A stretch of DNA of 64,000 bases. It comes from Selaginella moellendorffii (taxonomy: Eukaryota; Streptophyta; Lycopodiopsida; Selaginellales; Selaginellaceae). The translations under genes were made by a program, and so were the position numbers. This document shows, piece by piece, positions 12,901-23,567 of this stretch. The notes beneath the pieces are model-generated. The model was given only the letters and a program-made list of their open reading frames with translations. It was not told where the DNA came from and ran no database searches. The stretch lies in assembly GCF_000143415.4 (NCBI RefSeq), contig NW_003314308.1, positions 972,654-1,036,653 on the forward strand. The letters run 5' to 3'. Position 1 is the first letter of the stretch; each line of letters opens with the position of its first letter.

Positions 12901-14688
12901 TTACACTAGGGAGTGGGTTATTCATTAGCTCATCTTTGTCTTGAATAGCCCTTATGCAACACTTATGCCAATACATCTCCTAAAATGTCTAGTTTTTGAG
13001 AAATAAAATAAAATTTAAATACCTTTTTTTAGTGTCAAGGACATGAAATGCCATCCTAAAAAGAATCAACATTGTAAATAAATAGAACCAATTTATGGTT
13101 GCTTAATCAGCTTGGTAAGACTTCCAATTGTTGCTAATGCATAGGTAAAGTTGGTAGGAAATCCTGAAAATGCTTTGAGTACTTTTTGCCCCTCGAAGTT
13201 TGTGTTGCATTTCTTGGTTATCACTCAACTTAGTGTGCTTTATTGGCAAGTGGATTCTACAACTATGAGCAACTAGTGCTATTGTATTTGTAGAGTGTTT
13301 TTATTGCCTATGAGCCCACTTTTTGCCGCATACTTGCTCCTCCTTTGGCTTTTCCGCTTCTTCGAGATTTTTTAATGTTTGGATTGCATCCTCTATTCTT
13401 GTTTTGAAGCTCTAAAATGTCCCACTCTCAATCTTCTTGAGGAAGTCTAATAACACTCTAACCACACAAACACTTGTAATGTAATTGTGCAATCCCCCAA
13501 CATAGCCCTTTCAATCTCATTAGGGTTGGAGAAAACATTTATAGCCATCTTTATACAGTTATTTAGTTTACAACATGTTAAAATTGTGTGGATATTGTAG
13601 TGGATGCAATGGTAAATTTTAGCAATATATATAAAATAAAATAAAAAACACCTGTAAACACAACTAATATGTTAGATATGTAAGGTCATAAGTTGGATTT
13701 TCTCCATAAACTTTATAGCCTTGGAGAAGAGTAAATGATTCTTACCTAGCTTAAACAACCAAATATTTTTGGTGGAGTAAACATAATAATAAATGAAAGA
13801 AAAGAAAGAAAGTAAAGTGCCTATAACATTTTATATTCTATACTTTTCTGATGTTGCCTATAAACCCAACACCAAAAAATATTGCAAATTGAACTATTTT
13901 TCTCCTCTACCTCTACTATGAACTCATGAAGTGAGGACTTAAAAACTACATGGAAAACTAATTTTATAACTATATCATGGTAGCACTAAAAAAGTTTATT
14001 TCACTTCCAATTTTATAAGTATGCTTTGAAAGAATCAATGTTATACATGGCTGAAAAACCATATGCATGTGAGATTGTTACAAAAAAGTGGTAAAAAGTA
14101 AATAATTTTTAAAAAAAAATCATTTATAAAAATTAACTATATTTTGCAAAAATTTATTCTGAGAATAAATGTGAAAATTAAAAAATAATCAAATCTTTCT
14201 GTATAATCAATTTAATCTCAGTTACTTTTTTTTTAACTTTTATATACCACCATTGGAACCATACCATCTTTGGTTTGCTTAAGCAAACGGTAGGGGGACT
14301 GAAATGGTAGTGAATAAACATAGAATATGCTTGAATATTCTAGAATATTCTACCATCTAACAGTTGTTATTTATTTAGATTAATCTTATAATTTATAAAC
14401 ATGTTTATAATTTATAAACTTTCTTAAACACTTTTTAGTATATTCTTTTTTCTTCTACTGCAATAAGATTAATATTGTGTTTTATAAATATGACTATAAC
14501 TTTAAATTTGTATTTAATCAATTGGATTAATAAGTAAGAATAATACTACTATTAAGCAAAGTAAATATTGCTACATGCAACGCATAGCAAATTTTTGTGA
14601 CAGCTACCTGAAACCGATATAAAAACAAAAAAAAAACAATGTATGGAAAGAAAACTAGTGTTGTGGTTAAGCTTGAGCATCTTTAGTA
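9915..14688. other. AT-rich spacer between the two duplicated blocks
   Basis: Mostly AT-rich and non-coding. At 10116-10250 the phrase GACTTAAAATTTAGTC recurs three times at 50-60-base spacing, an old tandem repeat. A GC-richer minus-strand island at about 10510-10925 has two overlapping open frames (one reading CYVTPDVKQAMDSKSLAKAF) that may be remnant exons. I cannot identify them. From 11000 to 14200 I see no gene. Confidence 0.5.
14200..14600 (-). repeat. Dispersed AT-rich repeat with palindromic core, copy 1
   Basis: Contains the palindrome-like GGTTTGCTTAAGCAAAC, AGAATATTCTA motifs, a TTATAATTTATAAAC phrase and a CATGCAACGCATAGCAAA end. The same string of motifs, in reverse complement and the same order, occurs at 56985-57340, with part of it doubled there. 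Probably a short non-autonomous element family. Terminal inverted repeats and a target-site duplication could not be defined. Confidence 0.6.
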
Positions 14689-14699
14689 AGGAGATATAG

Positions 14700-15330
14700 T
14701 ACTCACTTCCATGACAAAGATAGCCTCCTTGACAGCCTCGAGGGAGATGGCACAGGCTCCTCTGGAGGCAGCAGCCATTGCCAAAGGGTACTACTGTTGA
14801 CTTCCCAGCCAAGATGAGAGCCAACTGCAAAGATTTCCTGCTCGAGAGCATCCTGAGATGCAAATCTTACTATCCTCTGGTGAGGCTCAAGGGGGACTTC
14901 CAGCAGCACTACACTGGATCACGTGTGGTATGGCTTCAAGAAGCTGGAAACTTTCCTGGACTTTGCTGGAGCTGCTCATAGGCATTTGGACGGGGTCGGG
15001 TGGCCAGAAGCTTCTCCACTTGAAGGAGTTGGAAGATAACAAGATCAAGGGCAAGGACAACATCAAGAACAGGTGCTTCTGTTCTTGACGAGGAGGAGGA
15101 GCTTGACGAGGTTGCAATGACTCTGGAACCAGAGGAAGAAAAGAAGAAGAAAGAAAAGGCAATGGTGGATGTGAAGAAGTGGAAGAAAGCTACCACGGCT
15201 AGTGTCCAGGAAACATGGAAAGCCCAGACTCCCGCAAGCAATGCCAAGGCGCAAGGAGTGAACAAGAGTAGAAGCAGTGGCAAGCTCAAGATGGGGGGTG
15301 GAAAGCTAAGCGTGCAGCTCCCACCTTGTT
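14700..15330 (+). pseudogene. Unrecognised gene-like segment, copy B
   Basis: Counterpart of 6300-6920. The charged reading (TLEPEEEKKKKEKAMVDVKK and onward) is preserved, but it runs past the position where copy A stops, because the following DNA is inverted in this copy. Copy B also has about 18 bases absent from A, near 14815. Function unknown. Confidence 0.3.
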
Positions 15331-15335
15331 TGAGG

Positions 15336-15493
15336 CTGAGAGTAGCCTCGCTTTCAAGACCTCCAATCCATTATCCATGATGAATTGATTGATTATCATG
15401 GTGTGACTTGAGTTGCTAATTTTCGTTAGTACAGTGGACTAACGCTGACTACTATCAGCAATGCTATCCCATTACTGTTCTAATGAGCTCATT
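15336..15493. other. Small inversion relative to block A
   Basis: From GGCTGAGAGTAGCCTCGC to the palindrome AATGAGCTCATT, this segment matches the reverse complement of block A from about 6895 to 7023, while both flanks match block A directly. The junctions are less clean than at 16604-17020: the left one has about 22 bases of poorly matching sequence. Confidence 0.75.
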
Positions 15494-15928
15494 CTAATGA
15501 ATTCATTGATGTGCTTATAAAGCTGGTAAATAATTAGTGACTATCGTTGACTGCTATGACTACTATAACCTACTACTTACGATAAGAAATGTTATTGAAA
15601 GTTTATATTTTTAAAAACAGGAAATTAAATGTCCAATGTTGTTTGAGACTTGCAATATAATCCCCCAATTCAATAGCTCTCTGTTGTCTTAATGAAAAGT
15701 TATTGTCTTGTTGCCTTGTTTGAAACTTGCAAATCATAATCTCCTGATTCAAATGCCTCCAGACTTCTCCATCTGTTATAATTTTGATTGAATACCACGG
15801 ACCTGCCTTTGCCTGTTCCGGTTTAAAAAAACCGAAGTGATTTGTTTCATGAATCTTCATTCTGTGCCTGCAACCTCAAGCATATCATCAGTCCAAAACG
15901 ACCGAAAAGCGTACCTCCTTTCGCTGTA

Positions 15929-17642
15929 AGCTCCGTCGAGCTCAAGCTTAACCTCCAAGGTGGAAGGCTAGTTCAAGCAGAAGTTATACTTTAACTCGAG
16001 GCATGGAGACTGTTTACCTTGGCATCTGAGTCGTGTACACAAGCAGCCAAATGCGAACCTCCAGAATTGGCCGAGTGATTTGCCTCAACCACGGGCTTCT
16101 CCAGATTCTCCACCTCACGGATCCTAAAAGTGCTCCATTAGTCACTTGTTCTATCTCTCAAGCATGAAGACTTACCTGTGGGAGTGCTTGTTGCCGGGCC
16201 TCCTCATCCCAAACTCGGTGATCCTTTGCATGTGCTTCTCCATCTCAACTTGCTTCTCCGCTGCTGCCGCGAGCCGAACAACGAAAGCATCTCCAGGATC
16301 GAACACAGTGCCACGATGAGACACTGGATCCAAAGCCTGTTCCTGGGCTCTTCGATCATTGCCGCTCCGACGAGCAGCACTCGACAAGAATGGATCCTCC
16401 GGGAGAGAAGCTCTTGGCACCTTCTTGTGCTCGTCGACTCCGTGGATCGCTGCTGGTGGATCTCGTCCCAATGGCGGCGTCAGGCGGTCGTCAACCGAAT
16501 CGGTAGCAGCACCATAGATTGGATTCGTCTTGAGAAAAGCCGAAGGTGGCAGCCGCCTGGAGGCCTCGCGAGTGGAGGACTGGGCACCTTTGTGCTGGGA
16601 TTTGATAACATGGCAACCAGGGTCGCCTGTCTTTCACACGTTTTCATCGCCGCCTCCGCCTGGCCCCTTGTCTATTGCTCCGCCTCTGGGGTCGTCATCA
16701 TCATCAACAGCAGCAGCAGCAGCAGCGGCAGCGTTTGCGACACCGGGGCTGCTTGTGGCAGGCATCGTCCTTTTCCTGCTTGCTATGGTGGCCATCATCA
16801 CTGGCATCTGGATACTCGTGAAGGGAAGAAGAAAGAAGGCGAATGACATCCTGGTGCGCTACGTCGGGAGCAGCCATCTTCCTGGCGGTGGCAGCAGCAG
16901 CAGCGGCAGTCAGCGAGAGTATCTCGTTCCCTTGAGCAAGATTGAGGACGCAGAGCTCCGGGACAAGCTCAATTCCTTCGTTCAAGAGAGGAGCAAGCAG
17001 CACCTTCGACCGTCGCAGCTGTGTCATGAGCGGGCCTTGGCCACCAAGTGGTTGTCCCAGAAGAAGGTGGCGGCCCTGTATGCTCCTTTGCTGGTGGAGG
17101 TGGCGGCGGCCCAAACCTCCTTGGTCGCCAAGTGGTTGTCCCGGAAGAAGGTGGCGGCCCTGTATGCTGCTTTGCTGGTGGAGGTGGGTGCTGCTTTGCT
17201 CCTCCTCCGTGGCTGTGCTGCTTTGCTGCTCCGTGGCTTGCTGGTGGCGGTGGCGGACTGTGCTGGTGCTGCTTTGCTGCTCCGTGGTTTGTTGGTGGCG
17301 GACTGTGCTGGTGCTTCTTTGCTGCTCCATGGCTTGTTGGTGGAGGTGGTGGTGCTCCATGGCTGTCCTGCTTTGGAGGTGGTGCTCTTCCATGGCTGTG
17401 CTGCTTTGCTGCTCCATGGTGTTGCTCTGCTGGTGCTGGTGGAGGTGCCTGACTGTGGGCGCTGCTGTGAGGTGGCGGAGCTCCTCTCGCCCTCCTTGGC
17501 GATGGTTTGGGGGGCGGCATGCTACCGGTGTCGCGCTCCTGTGCCCTGGACGAGGCGGATGCACGCTCCTGTGCGCAGCTGGAGGCGGCACCCGACGAGG
17601 CGGAGACGACGGCGGCACACTCCGACGGATGATGGTAGCCAT
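15929..17642 (-). pseudogene. Proline/histidine-rich membrane protein, duplicate copy broken by inversion
   Basis: Duplicate of the gene at 7460-9541. The N-terminal Pro-rich part (17021-17642) and C-terminal part (15929-16603) remain on the minus strand. The middle, covering the membrane segment and juxtamembrane tail, lies reversed at 16604-17020, so it reads only on the plus strand. Only about three SHGAAK repeats remain. Splice sites near 16175 and 16010 are conserved. The stop TAG that ends copy A is TAC here, which would extend the reading by about 16 residues. A frame also runs through the inverted part on the plus strand, but as a fusion of unrelated frames. I call it a pseudogene; a novel transcript is not excluded. 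Confidence 0.85.
16604..17020. other. Clean 417-bp inversion inside the duplicated gene
   Basis: This segment is the reverse complement of 8139-8549 in block A. The left junction is GGGATTT|GATAACAT here against GGGATTT|AGCTGCGA in A. The right junction is GTCGCAGCT|GTGTCATG against GTTATC|GTGTCATG in A. No base is lost or gained at either junction. The 6-bp length difference is explained by one extra CAT and one extra CAG in simple repeats within the segment. Confidence 0.95.
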
Positions 17643-17963
17643 ATTTCTTGCTTACCGGATTCGCTTCCGAGAAACCTTTTTTTTAGGTCATGAAGGTTTA
17701 GTGCATATAAATACCTTATCTGCCAGTTTTTGCGATCATGATGGAAGAAATATCACTGTTCGGAATCTCTTTCTTTCATTAGCACATAATGCTCATTTGG
17801 TTCTTCCCCCAAAAAAACCGGAGCTCGTTGATATTCTAGGAGGAAGAGCAAAGATGAGAATGGTCGTTCACCACGATGCAATGCTCCGTGCGTAAGAATT
17901 TGATCAAAATCTCCACTCTGGAAGCTCATGTTCTTTGAAAATTCTTTTCATTGCGTTTTAGGC

Positions 17964-18330
17964 GTCAAGAGAACTGCTGGCCCTTTTGATCCAGCATCAT
18001 CGGGGAGCCAATGAGGTAGTCGGCTCCATCATCGGCCGCAGCGCCACGCTCGTCTCGCCCAGCGGCCGCTACAAGGCGAGAATGCAGCGTGACTGTAACT
18101 TTGTGCTCTTCGGCACTTACCGTGACATGAACAAGGTGATGTGGGCCGGTAAGGACACCGGATGCTCCCACTGCCTAGAAACATTTTGCCCCATTTTCCA
18201 CATGATTGAGATTCCAAATCTGATATTTACCTGGATGGTCACGCCTAGCTCAACTTCTTTTTGCACTGGGTATTTACGTTGGAGTTATAATTATTTACTT
18301 ATTGTAAAGTCTACAAAATAAATACACTAG
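17964..18330 (+). pseudogene. Bulb-type (GNA-like) mannose-binding lectin domain fragment
   Basis: The plus-strand reading contains ATLVSPSGRYKARMQRDCNF and then VLFG, the conserved core of B-lectin domains. MQRDCNFVLF fits the mannose-site pattern QxDxNxVxY with Phe for Tyr. It continues VMWAGKDTG and then loses similarity. Only about one subdomain is present, with no signal peptide or second repeat, and its 5' side ends exactly at the edge of block B. It looks like a fragment truncated by the duplication, though an exon of a spliced gene is possible. Confidence 0.55.
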
Positions 18331-18459
18331 TTATGGTATAAGTAGCTTTTTAGGGTTCTTGGGATTTTATTAGGTTGCCCATACCAGGAATATTCGTAAG
18401 CTCTTCATTGATTCTGTTTCCCAGAATATTCTTTGTGCGTTTTGGACATTCCTTGCCTT

Positions 18460-18992
18460 CTAGCGCGCAATCTGGCGCTTGGCCTGATCAATCTGTCCCA
18501 GCGATTCATCCGGGGCGCGCTGCTCGTCACTCCCGAGCTTCTCCTGCGCGGATCGCACGAGCCCTCCAGCCGCCTCGTCGTGCTCCCGGGCTACCTCGTT
18601 TGGTTGCGAGGCATGGTGCTTGCCCGAAAGCCCCTTCTTGGCGCCCTCGAATTCGTCCTTGAGCATAGCCTTGGCGTCGTCCAGGCCGCTCCGTCCCTCG
18701 CCCTCATCGTCACCTGCGCTGCCGGATTTCGCTTTCTCTGCCTGCTCATATTTCTCTTTGAGGGCCTGCTGCGCGGCGTCTAGGGGCGTTCCAACCTCGG
18801 ACAGCTCCCTGCATTAAACGAGGGATCAAACAAGAGAAAGAATCACTCTCCCTGATAGATCATTGATCACACAAGAGCTCGATAACTCACTCGGAGGAGT
18901 TGAGATCTCCAATCCGCTACGTACGCAAAGACGCGATTGTCGTCAAACAACACAAAGACAAATCAAAAGGATCTTACCTCGCCTGACGACAT
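18460..18992 (-). CDS. LEA-like hydrophilic protein
   Basis: Three exons: 18978-18992 (5 codons), 18891-18916 and 18460-18808. Junctions are GAG|GTAAGA, GTAG|CGG, CCGA|GTGAGT and GCAG|GG, and the frame closes at 130 codons (129 residues). The product is extremely hydrophilic, rich in Glu, Lys, Ala, Gly and Gln, with predicted amphipathic helix stretches (AAQQALKEKYEQAEKAKSG, DDAKAMLKDEFEGAKKGLSG). It has no Cys, no Trp and no membrane segment. This matches late-embryogenesis-abundant-type desiccation proteins in general, but I cannot assign a numbered LEA group. The short first exons give the only ATG that keeps the frame. An ABRE/G-box lies about 93 bp upstream of the start, consistent with ABA or drought control. 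Confidence 0.75.
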
Positions 18993-19084
18993 GATCGCAC
19001 CGATTGATCCAGAGAAAGAGAGAGCCGCAACGAAAGTTTATGCTGTTCGATCGAACTGGTTGGCTGAGCGACACTTGGTTTACA

Positions 19085-19092
19085 CCACGTGT
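19085..19092. promoter_or_regulatory. G-box/ABRE (CCACGTGT)
   Basis: CCACGTGT contains the ACGTG core bound by bZIP factors of the ABF/AREB type. It lies about 93 bp upstream of the LEA-like start codon. Two more copies of the same octamer occur at about 19861 and 19963. Confidence 0.5.
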
Positions 19093-19392
19093 CTAGCACA
19101 GATGACTTTTATTGACCAAAGACTATTGAGCATGCTAAATTAGCTTATATATACCGAATGTATCTCGCCCCACCGGAGAAATGTCTAGGTTAGACCAAGA
19201 GAGAGTGACTTTCCAGTGGAGTTTCGATTCGGGGAGAGATCTGGTGCTTCTTTCGCACTGGAGAAGAGAGAGCTTTGGGGGAGCGATGGAGGTGCAAGCA
19301 GCTGGCCATGGTGTTGCAATGGTTTTAAAGAGGGTAGGACAATCGCTGGGCATGGACTCGGTTATCTGTTTGCGTAGTATAAATCTGTGAAC

Positions 19393-20504
19393 ACAGTTTG
19401 CTTGTTGGTAGGAATGGGGCAGTTTAGCTTGGCGACAGTTTCTTGTCTAACAGAATGACCTCCGAGAAGTGCAAAAGACTTTGTACCAGGTCCGATGCCC
19501 ATGACCTTCATAAACAGTTAACTATTTATCTGTTCTGGGATCAAATGGCAGTCCTAACTTAGAACCCCAGGATACCCACCTATGGCTACCAGGCATAAGC
19601 GAACCTGGCATACCTTTATTGGTTCTAGAAAAATGTTCAAATGCCAGGTAAGCAATAATACCTTGTTTTTCAAATTAATAGAGTAATACTTAGTTTAGAA
19701 TATTTGTAACAAATCTGGGTCAATCCAGCCTTTGGCAGCCGTCAGATTAAATCAGGCCACGTTCTCTGCGAGAACGTGGCTCACAACTGCCAGGTTCTCC
19801 AGAACCCAACTGCCAGCTGCCAGTTCTGGAGAGAACCCTCTCATCCTCAAATAACATTATTCCACGTGTCCGTTAGCAGTAGGCCGTTCCTTAGTCGTTC
19901 TGGAGAACCCAGCTGCCAGCTAGGTTCTGACAACCCTTTCATCCTCAAATAACATTATTCCACGTGTGCGTTAAGAGTCTTGCCACAGCCCGTTAAGGCT
20001 GTGGCTCGCCTGTTCTGGACAGGAACTCCTTTTTCATACACAATTATCTAGAACTATACAGCTCATGTCACATATTTTTATTGCCAGCTATGTAATAATA
20101 CAAGTTCTTCAGACCCACGTCACATACTTAAATACGTAAGCAATTCAGCCAGATGTTCTATTGGATATTCTGACTGGAATTATATGTTAAAAGAGCGTAA
20201 GCGTGAAAAACGTGTGAGCTAACAAACAAAACAGCCACTGTTGGCATCGACGACTCATTGATGCTACATAAACTGCGAGCAAGAGAGTTTCTCAAACCAA
20301 GTCCTCTCTTTTCTAGCTTGGAGGAGAGTGAGAGTTTACAAAGTCTAGCTAGATACTTGGTTACTCGAGTGCTTGCTCAGCTAGTTCTTAGAAAAGCAGC
20401 CGCTCGCAAGCTTTTTAAGAGTTCTCTGTCTAGATACTTAAAAGCGTGGCTACAGCGAGAGCGAGTGTTACCTTAGAATCGATCGAAAGCTTCGCTTACC
20501 CCGA
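19393..20504. repeat. Intergenic region with clustered hairpins and a direct repeat
   Basis: Upstream of the lipase gene. A perfect 11-bp inverted repeat with a 3-base loop lies at 19756-19780 (arm GCCACGTTCTC). A perfect 9-bp inverted repeat with a 6-base loop lies at 19982-20005 (arm GCCACAGCC). GGTTCT..AGAACC and GTTCTGGAGAACC-type palindromes recur between. CATCCTCAAATAACATTATT plus CCACGTGT appears twice (about 19840 and 19940). No protein-coding signal. The element type is unknown. Confidence 0.6.
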
Positions 20505-21761
20505 ATGGCTCTAGCTGCGAAGTGGCGATCCGTCCAAGGTCAGGATCACTGGGAAGGCATGCTGGAGCCTCTGGACAAGGACCTGTGCCAGGAGCTCATC
20601 CGCTACGCGCAGTTCATCCAAGTGGTCTACGACTCGCTCAACAAGAACCCCGTCTCCAAGGCCAATGGCCTGCCGCGCTATGCCAAGTCGGAGCTCTTCG
20701 ACAAGCTTCACGTCAAGGCCAATTACACCATCCGGAACTTCTTCTACTGCACCACCGATCTCGAGACTCTGCTGGGCAAAGTCGTAGAGACCGTCCTCGA
20801 CTTCACGGACCCAAACACTTCTTGGTTTGGATACGTTGCCGTGTCGGACGACGAAGAAACTCGGAGGCTCGGCCGGAGGGACATCATCGTGGTCTTTCGA
20901 GGCACGCAGCAGGACATCGAATGGGCCAGCAACATACTTAACTCGTTCCACGGCCAGATAGGCAAGCCGGAGCCTAAGTCCGGCCTTCCACCGCTCCAAA
21001 CTCCGACTTCTACTCCCACAGGGTTCCTGTCCGGCCTCACCAACATTCAGCTTCCCTGGGAGAAGGTCCTTATCGCGAACCGCTGGCTGGCACCTTACAC
21101 CGGGAAGAACCCCCAGGAGCCTCTTGGTTTCGGGAAGAAGTCGGCCAGAGAGCAGATCTCCGCGGCTGTGACCTCGCTCCTCAACGAGTACAAGGCCGAG
21201 GAGATGAGCATCACTGTCACCGGACACAGCCTCGGTGCGTCACTGGCGACTGTTTGCGCGTATGATATCGCCAATGAGAAGTTGAACGTGAATCCTTCCA
21301 CGAAGAAAGTCATCCCCGTCACTTGTTTCCCTTTCGCTTCTCCTTACGTTGGCAACGAGGAGTTCAAGACCGCTGCCGAGAAGATCGAAGGCCTCCGGAT
21401 CCTGAGAGTGACCAACATCTGGGACCTGGTTCCAAAGGTGCCACCGCTGCTCTGGGGATACAGGCACGTCGGGATAGAGCTCACCATCGATACTTCCAAG
21501 TCGAGCTATCTCAAGTTTCCGACCACGGACCCTTTCGATCACCACAATCTTCAAGCGCATTGCCATCTCGTCGGTAACAAAGTGGAGCCGCTCAAGTACC
21601 ACCACTTAGAGCTTGTGAACAAATCGTCCAACCTCTTGAAGGATTCTTTAGTTCCCGGTAACTGGTGGGTGGTGGAGAACACCGACGTTGTGGTGAACGA
21701 GGCTGGGCGATGGGCACTCAAGGAGTACAACATCAGTGCGGACAACAACGAGTATAACTGA
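20505..21761 (+). CDS. Class III lipase, DAD1-like phospholipase A1 (PLA1-II type)
   Basis: Single-exon 418-residue protein. The N-terminus WRSVQGQDHWEGMLEPLDKD and YAQFIQVVYDSLN are typical of plant PLA1-II enzymes, which lack the long transit peptide of chloroplast DAD1. The alpha/beta-hydrolase core is clear: IIVVFRGTQQDIEWASN (oxyanion strand), nucleophile elbow TGHSLGAS with Ser242, then FPFASPYVGN, the acid region NIWDLVPKVPP with Asp307, and a His-rich FDHHNLQAHCH near residue 347 that should supply the catalytic His. Length fits the cytosolic PLA1-II group (about 400-420). It probably hydrolyses sn-1 acyl chains of galactolipids or phospholipids; the exact substrate cannot be read from sequence. 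The start is the first ATG, at the family-conserved N-terminus. Confidence 0.93.
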   Translation: MALAAKWRSVQGQDHWEGMLEPLDKDLCQELIRYAQFIQVVYDSLNKNPVSKANGLPRYAKSELFDKLHVKANYTIRNFFYCTTDLETLLGKVVETVLDFTDPNTSWFGYVAVSDDEETRRLGRRDIIVVFRGTQQDIEWASNILNSFHGQIGKPEPKSGLPPLQTPTSTPTGFLSGLTNIQLPWEKVLIANRWLAPYTGKNPQEPLGFGKKSAREQISAAVTSLLNEYKAEEMSITVTGHSLGASLATVCAYDIANEKLNVNPSTKKVIPVTCFPFASPYVGNEEFKTAAEKIEGLRILRVTNIWDLVPKVPPLLWGYRHVGIELTIDTSKSSYLKFPTTDPFDHHNLQAHCHLVGNKVEPLKYHHLELVNKSSNLLKDSLVPGNWWVVENTDVVVNEAGRWALKEYNISADNNEYN

Positions 21762-23372
21762 GAGAAGAAAGTGAGGTTTTTTCAGTGGTGTGCTATACAA
21801 CAATAACTGGAATAATGCTCAGAAATAAAAAATCAGAAGTGTTTGGCTGTTCCTTGCAAAGCCCATGTGAAGGGGCTTTATAAAAAATGACCATTGCTCA
21901 CTGTGATGAAAATATCTCCTACGAGTTTTTTGGGAGATCTTCTTCTTCCTTTTTCACGCCTGCACACAATTCTTGCAGAAATGTATTTTAAAAGCGACAC
22001 ACCTGTCTTGCAGAGTTTTTTTTATCTTTGGAACTTTTCATATCATGCTGGCACCAGCATCCTATCCTGAAATACTTCCAGATCTTTATGAAGGAGGTGC
22101 AAAACAAAAACAAGAAAAACAAAAACAAGGCAAGAGAGAACCACAAACAAAAGAAAAACCAACAAAAAAAAAAATGTATTCATAGTTTTTTTATGAATTA
22201 TATTAAAAATAGAAATTTTTAATAAAAAGCGTTGATATTTTTATATAGGGGTTTTTATATAATATTCTACACTCCTTTGAGTGTCCTGGTACTAAACCTC
22301 AAACCATTCTCAAGGTTGGATTCTCATCTTCTTGGGAGGTGCTTCTCCAAAAGGCAACCATGCAGTGAATCCATTAGGTACAAGCTCTTGATCTAACCTA
22401 TTTTCCTCCTCCCATAAGAACATCGTGAAACAGGTCGATAGATCTAACTGTGCTGCTTAGGTTTGCTCTTTCAGTCTCTCTCCAGCCTGATATGAATCAG
22501 TAGTCAAGCCTTGAGCATCATGCTCCAGTCAGTCAGCCATCTTCTTCACTCTCAGTGCGTCTCCAAGTATTCCTGGATTGGGAGTTCAGATGAGAGCTTT
22601 GGTTTCTTCCTCTCTTCGTCCCCAAGATACTTCGACTTTTCTTTATTTCAAGAGCTCTACTGACCATTGTGGCTTTCAAGCCTCTTGGAAGCCATTTACG
22701 TTTGAAAGTGTCTATTGCTAGTGAATTAGAGAAGAAAGAGATAATCAGCAAGAATGAAAACTTCTTTTATTCCTGTTATCCATTTTGGCCTTGTATGCCT
22801 TTTCCACACTTTGCCTCTCTTTCCTTCCTCTTGTTGTTCTCAAGGATCTACTAACATTCTCAAAATGTAAGAGCTTGATAGCTTACTTTAAGTTCATTTA
22901 GGCACCGAACACCTCAACATAGTTGCATTCCCTCTCACATATTTTCTTGTGGTGCTCCAAATCGTATATCATCGTTGTCAAAACCTGAGAGGAGGACAAC
23001 ATACAGTCAACGTTCATACATCACAAGCCAAAACTCTAGAAAAGTCAAGGCCTTAATATAGAATATAAATAACCAGCTTTAAGTATTAAAAAACCATAAA
23101 ATCCTAATCAATACAAACCAGATATAGAAAATCGAGCTTAAAGAAAAAACGTAAGCTTGCTCCATAGCACAGCTGGAATTTGCTTTGCTGGATTATTTTT
23201 CCAAACAGTAGTTACCACGGGTTTTGAAATTAAAAATATTGAGAAAAAGTGCAATTTGCAATTTATTGCAAAATTCCCACTTTATCAAGAACTGCTCGCT
23301 CAAGAAAGTCCTGGCATCTGTAAAATTATCATATCATATTGGATTATTAGTATGTCTCCCACACATTTTTAT
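21762..23372. other. Intergenic region with exon-like minus-strand remnants
   Basis: 21762-22300 is AT-rich 3' flank. On the minus strand, about 22315-22395 reads LVPNGFTAWLPFGEAPPKKM and about 22533-22751 reads a basic stretch with FKRKWLPRGLKATM. Both look protein-like, but they are not joined by clear splice sites and I do not recognise them. 22850-23370 is AT-rich with no gene seen. Confidence 0.3.
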
Positions 23373-23567
23373 CTAGCAGCAGTACTGTCTCCGACGGTAG
23401 TAGCATTTCTTGGGGCACTCTGGTGCATTAGGATGAACTCTGGCCGTCCCCTTCGTCATAGTTGTCACGGTGGGGAGGTCCACTCTTGCAGTGGCAGGGC
23501 CAAAGGCAGCGAAGGCCAACACCAGCAGCAGCATCAACTTCATCATCAGGGCAACCTTCTTTGCCAT
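23373..23567 (-). CDS. Small secreted Cys-rich peptide precursor
   Basis: 64-residue open frame. Residues 1-25 form a textbook signal peptide: basic MAKK, a hydrophobic core LMLLLVLAFAAF, and small residues before a predicted cut near ATA|RV. The mature ~38 residues end in a basic module with four Cys, PECPKKCYYRRRQYCC, spacing C-x3-C-x7-C-C. The ATG is chosen as the only one giving the signal peptide. A TATA box (TATATAAA on the minus strand, 23633-23640) lies about 66 bp upstream of the ATG, consistent with a short leader. I do not recognise the family; GASA, RALF, EPF and defensin spacings do not fit. Short length leaves some risk of a chance frame or a missing exon. Confidence 0.6.
   Translation of the reverse strand: MAKKVALMMKLMLLLVLAFAAFGPATARVDLPTVTTMTKGTARVHPNAPECPKKCYYRRRQYCC

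Larger units (their letters stand above)
14689..17963. repeat. Segmental duplication block, copy B
   Basis: Second copy of the block at 6288-9914. It ends at TTGCGTTTTAGGC, where it abuts lectin-like sequence. It is about 350 bp shorter, mainly because the coding minisatellite is contracted, and it carries two internal inversions (about 15336-15493 and 16604-17020). The gene in this copy is disrupted. Confidence 0.92.

Noticed and set aside
16530-17693. 387-codon plus-strand frame across block B that includes the membrane segment
   Set aside because: It is a chance fusion of the inverted segment with antisense repeat sequence. Only the inverted part resembles the real protein.
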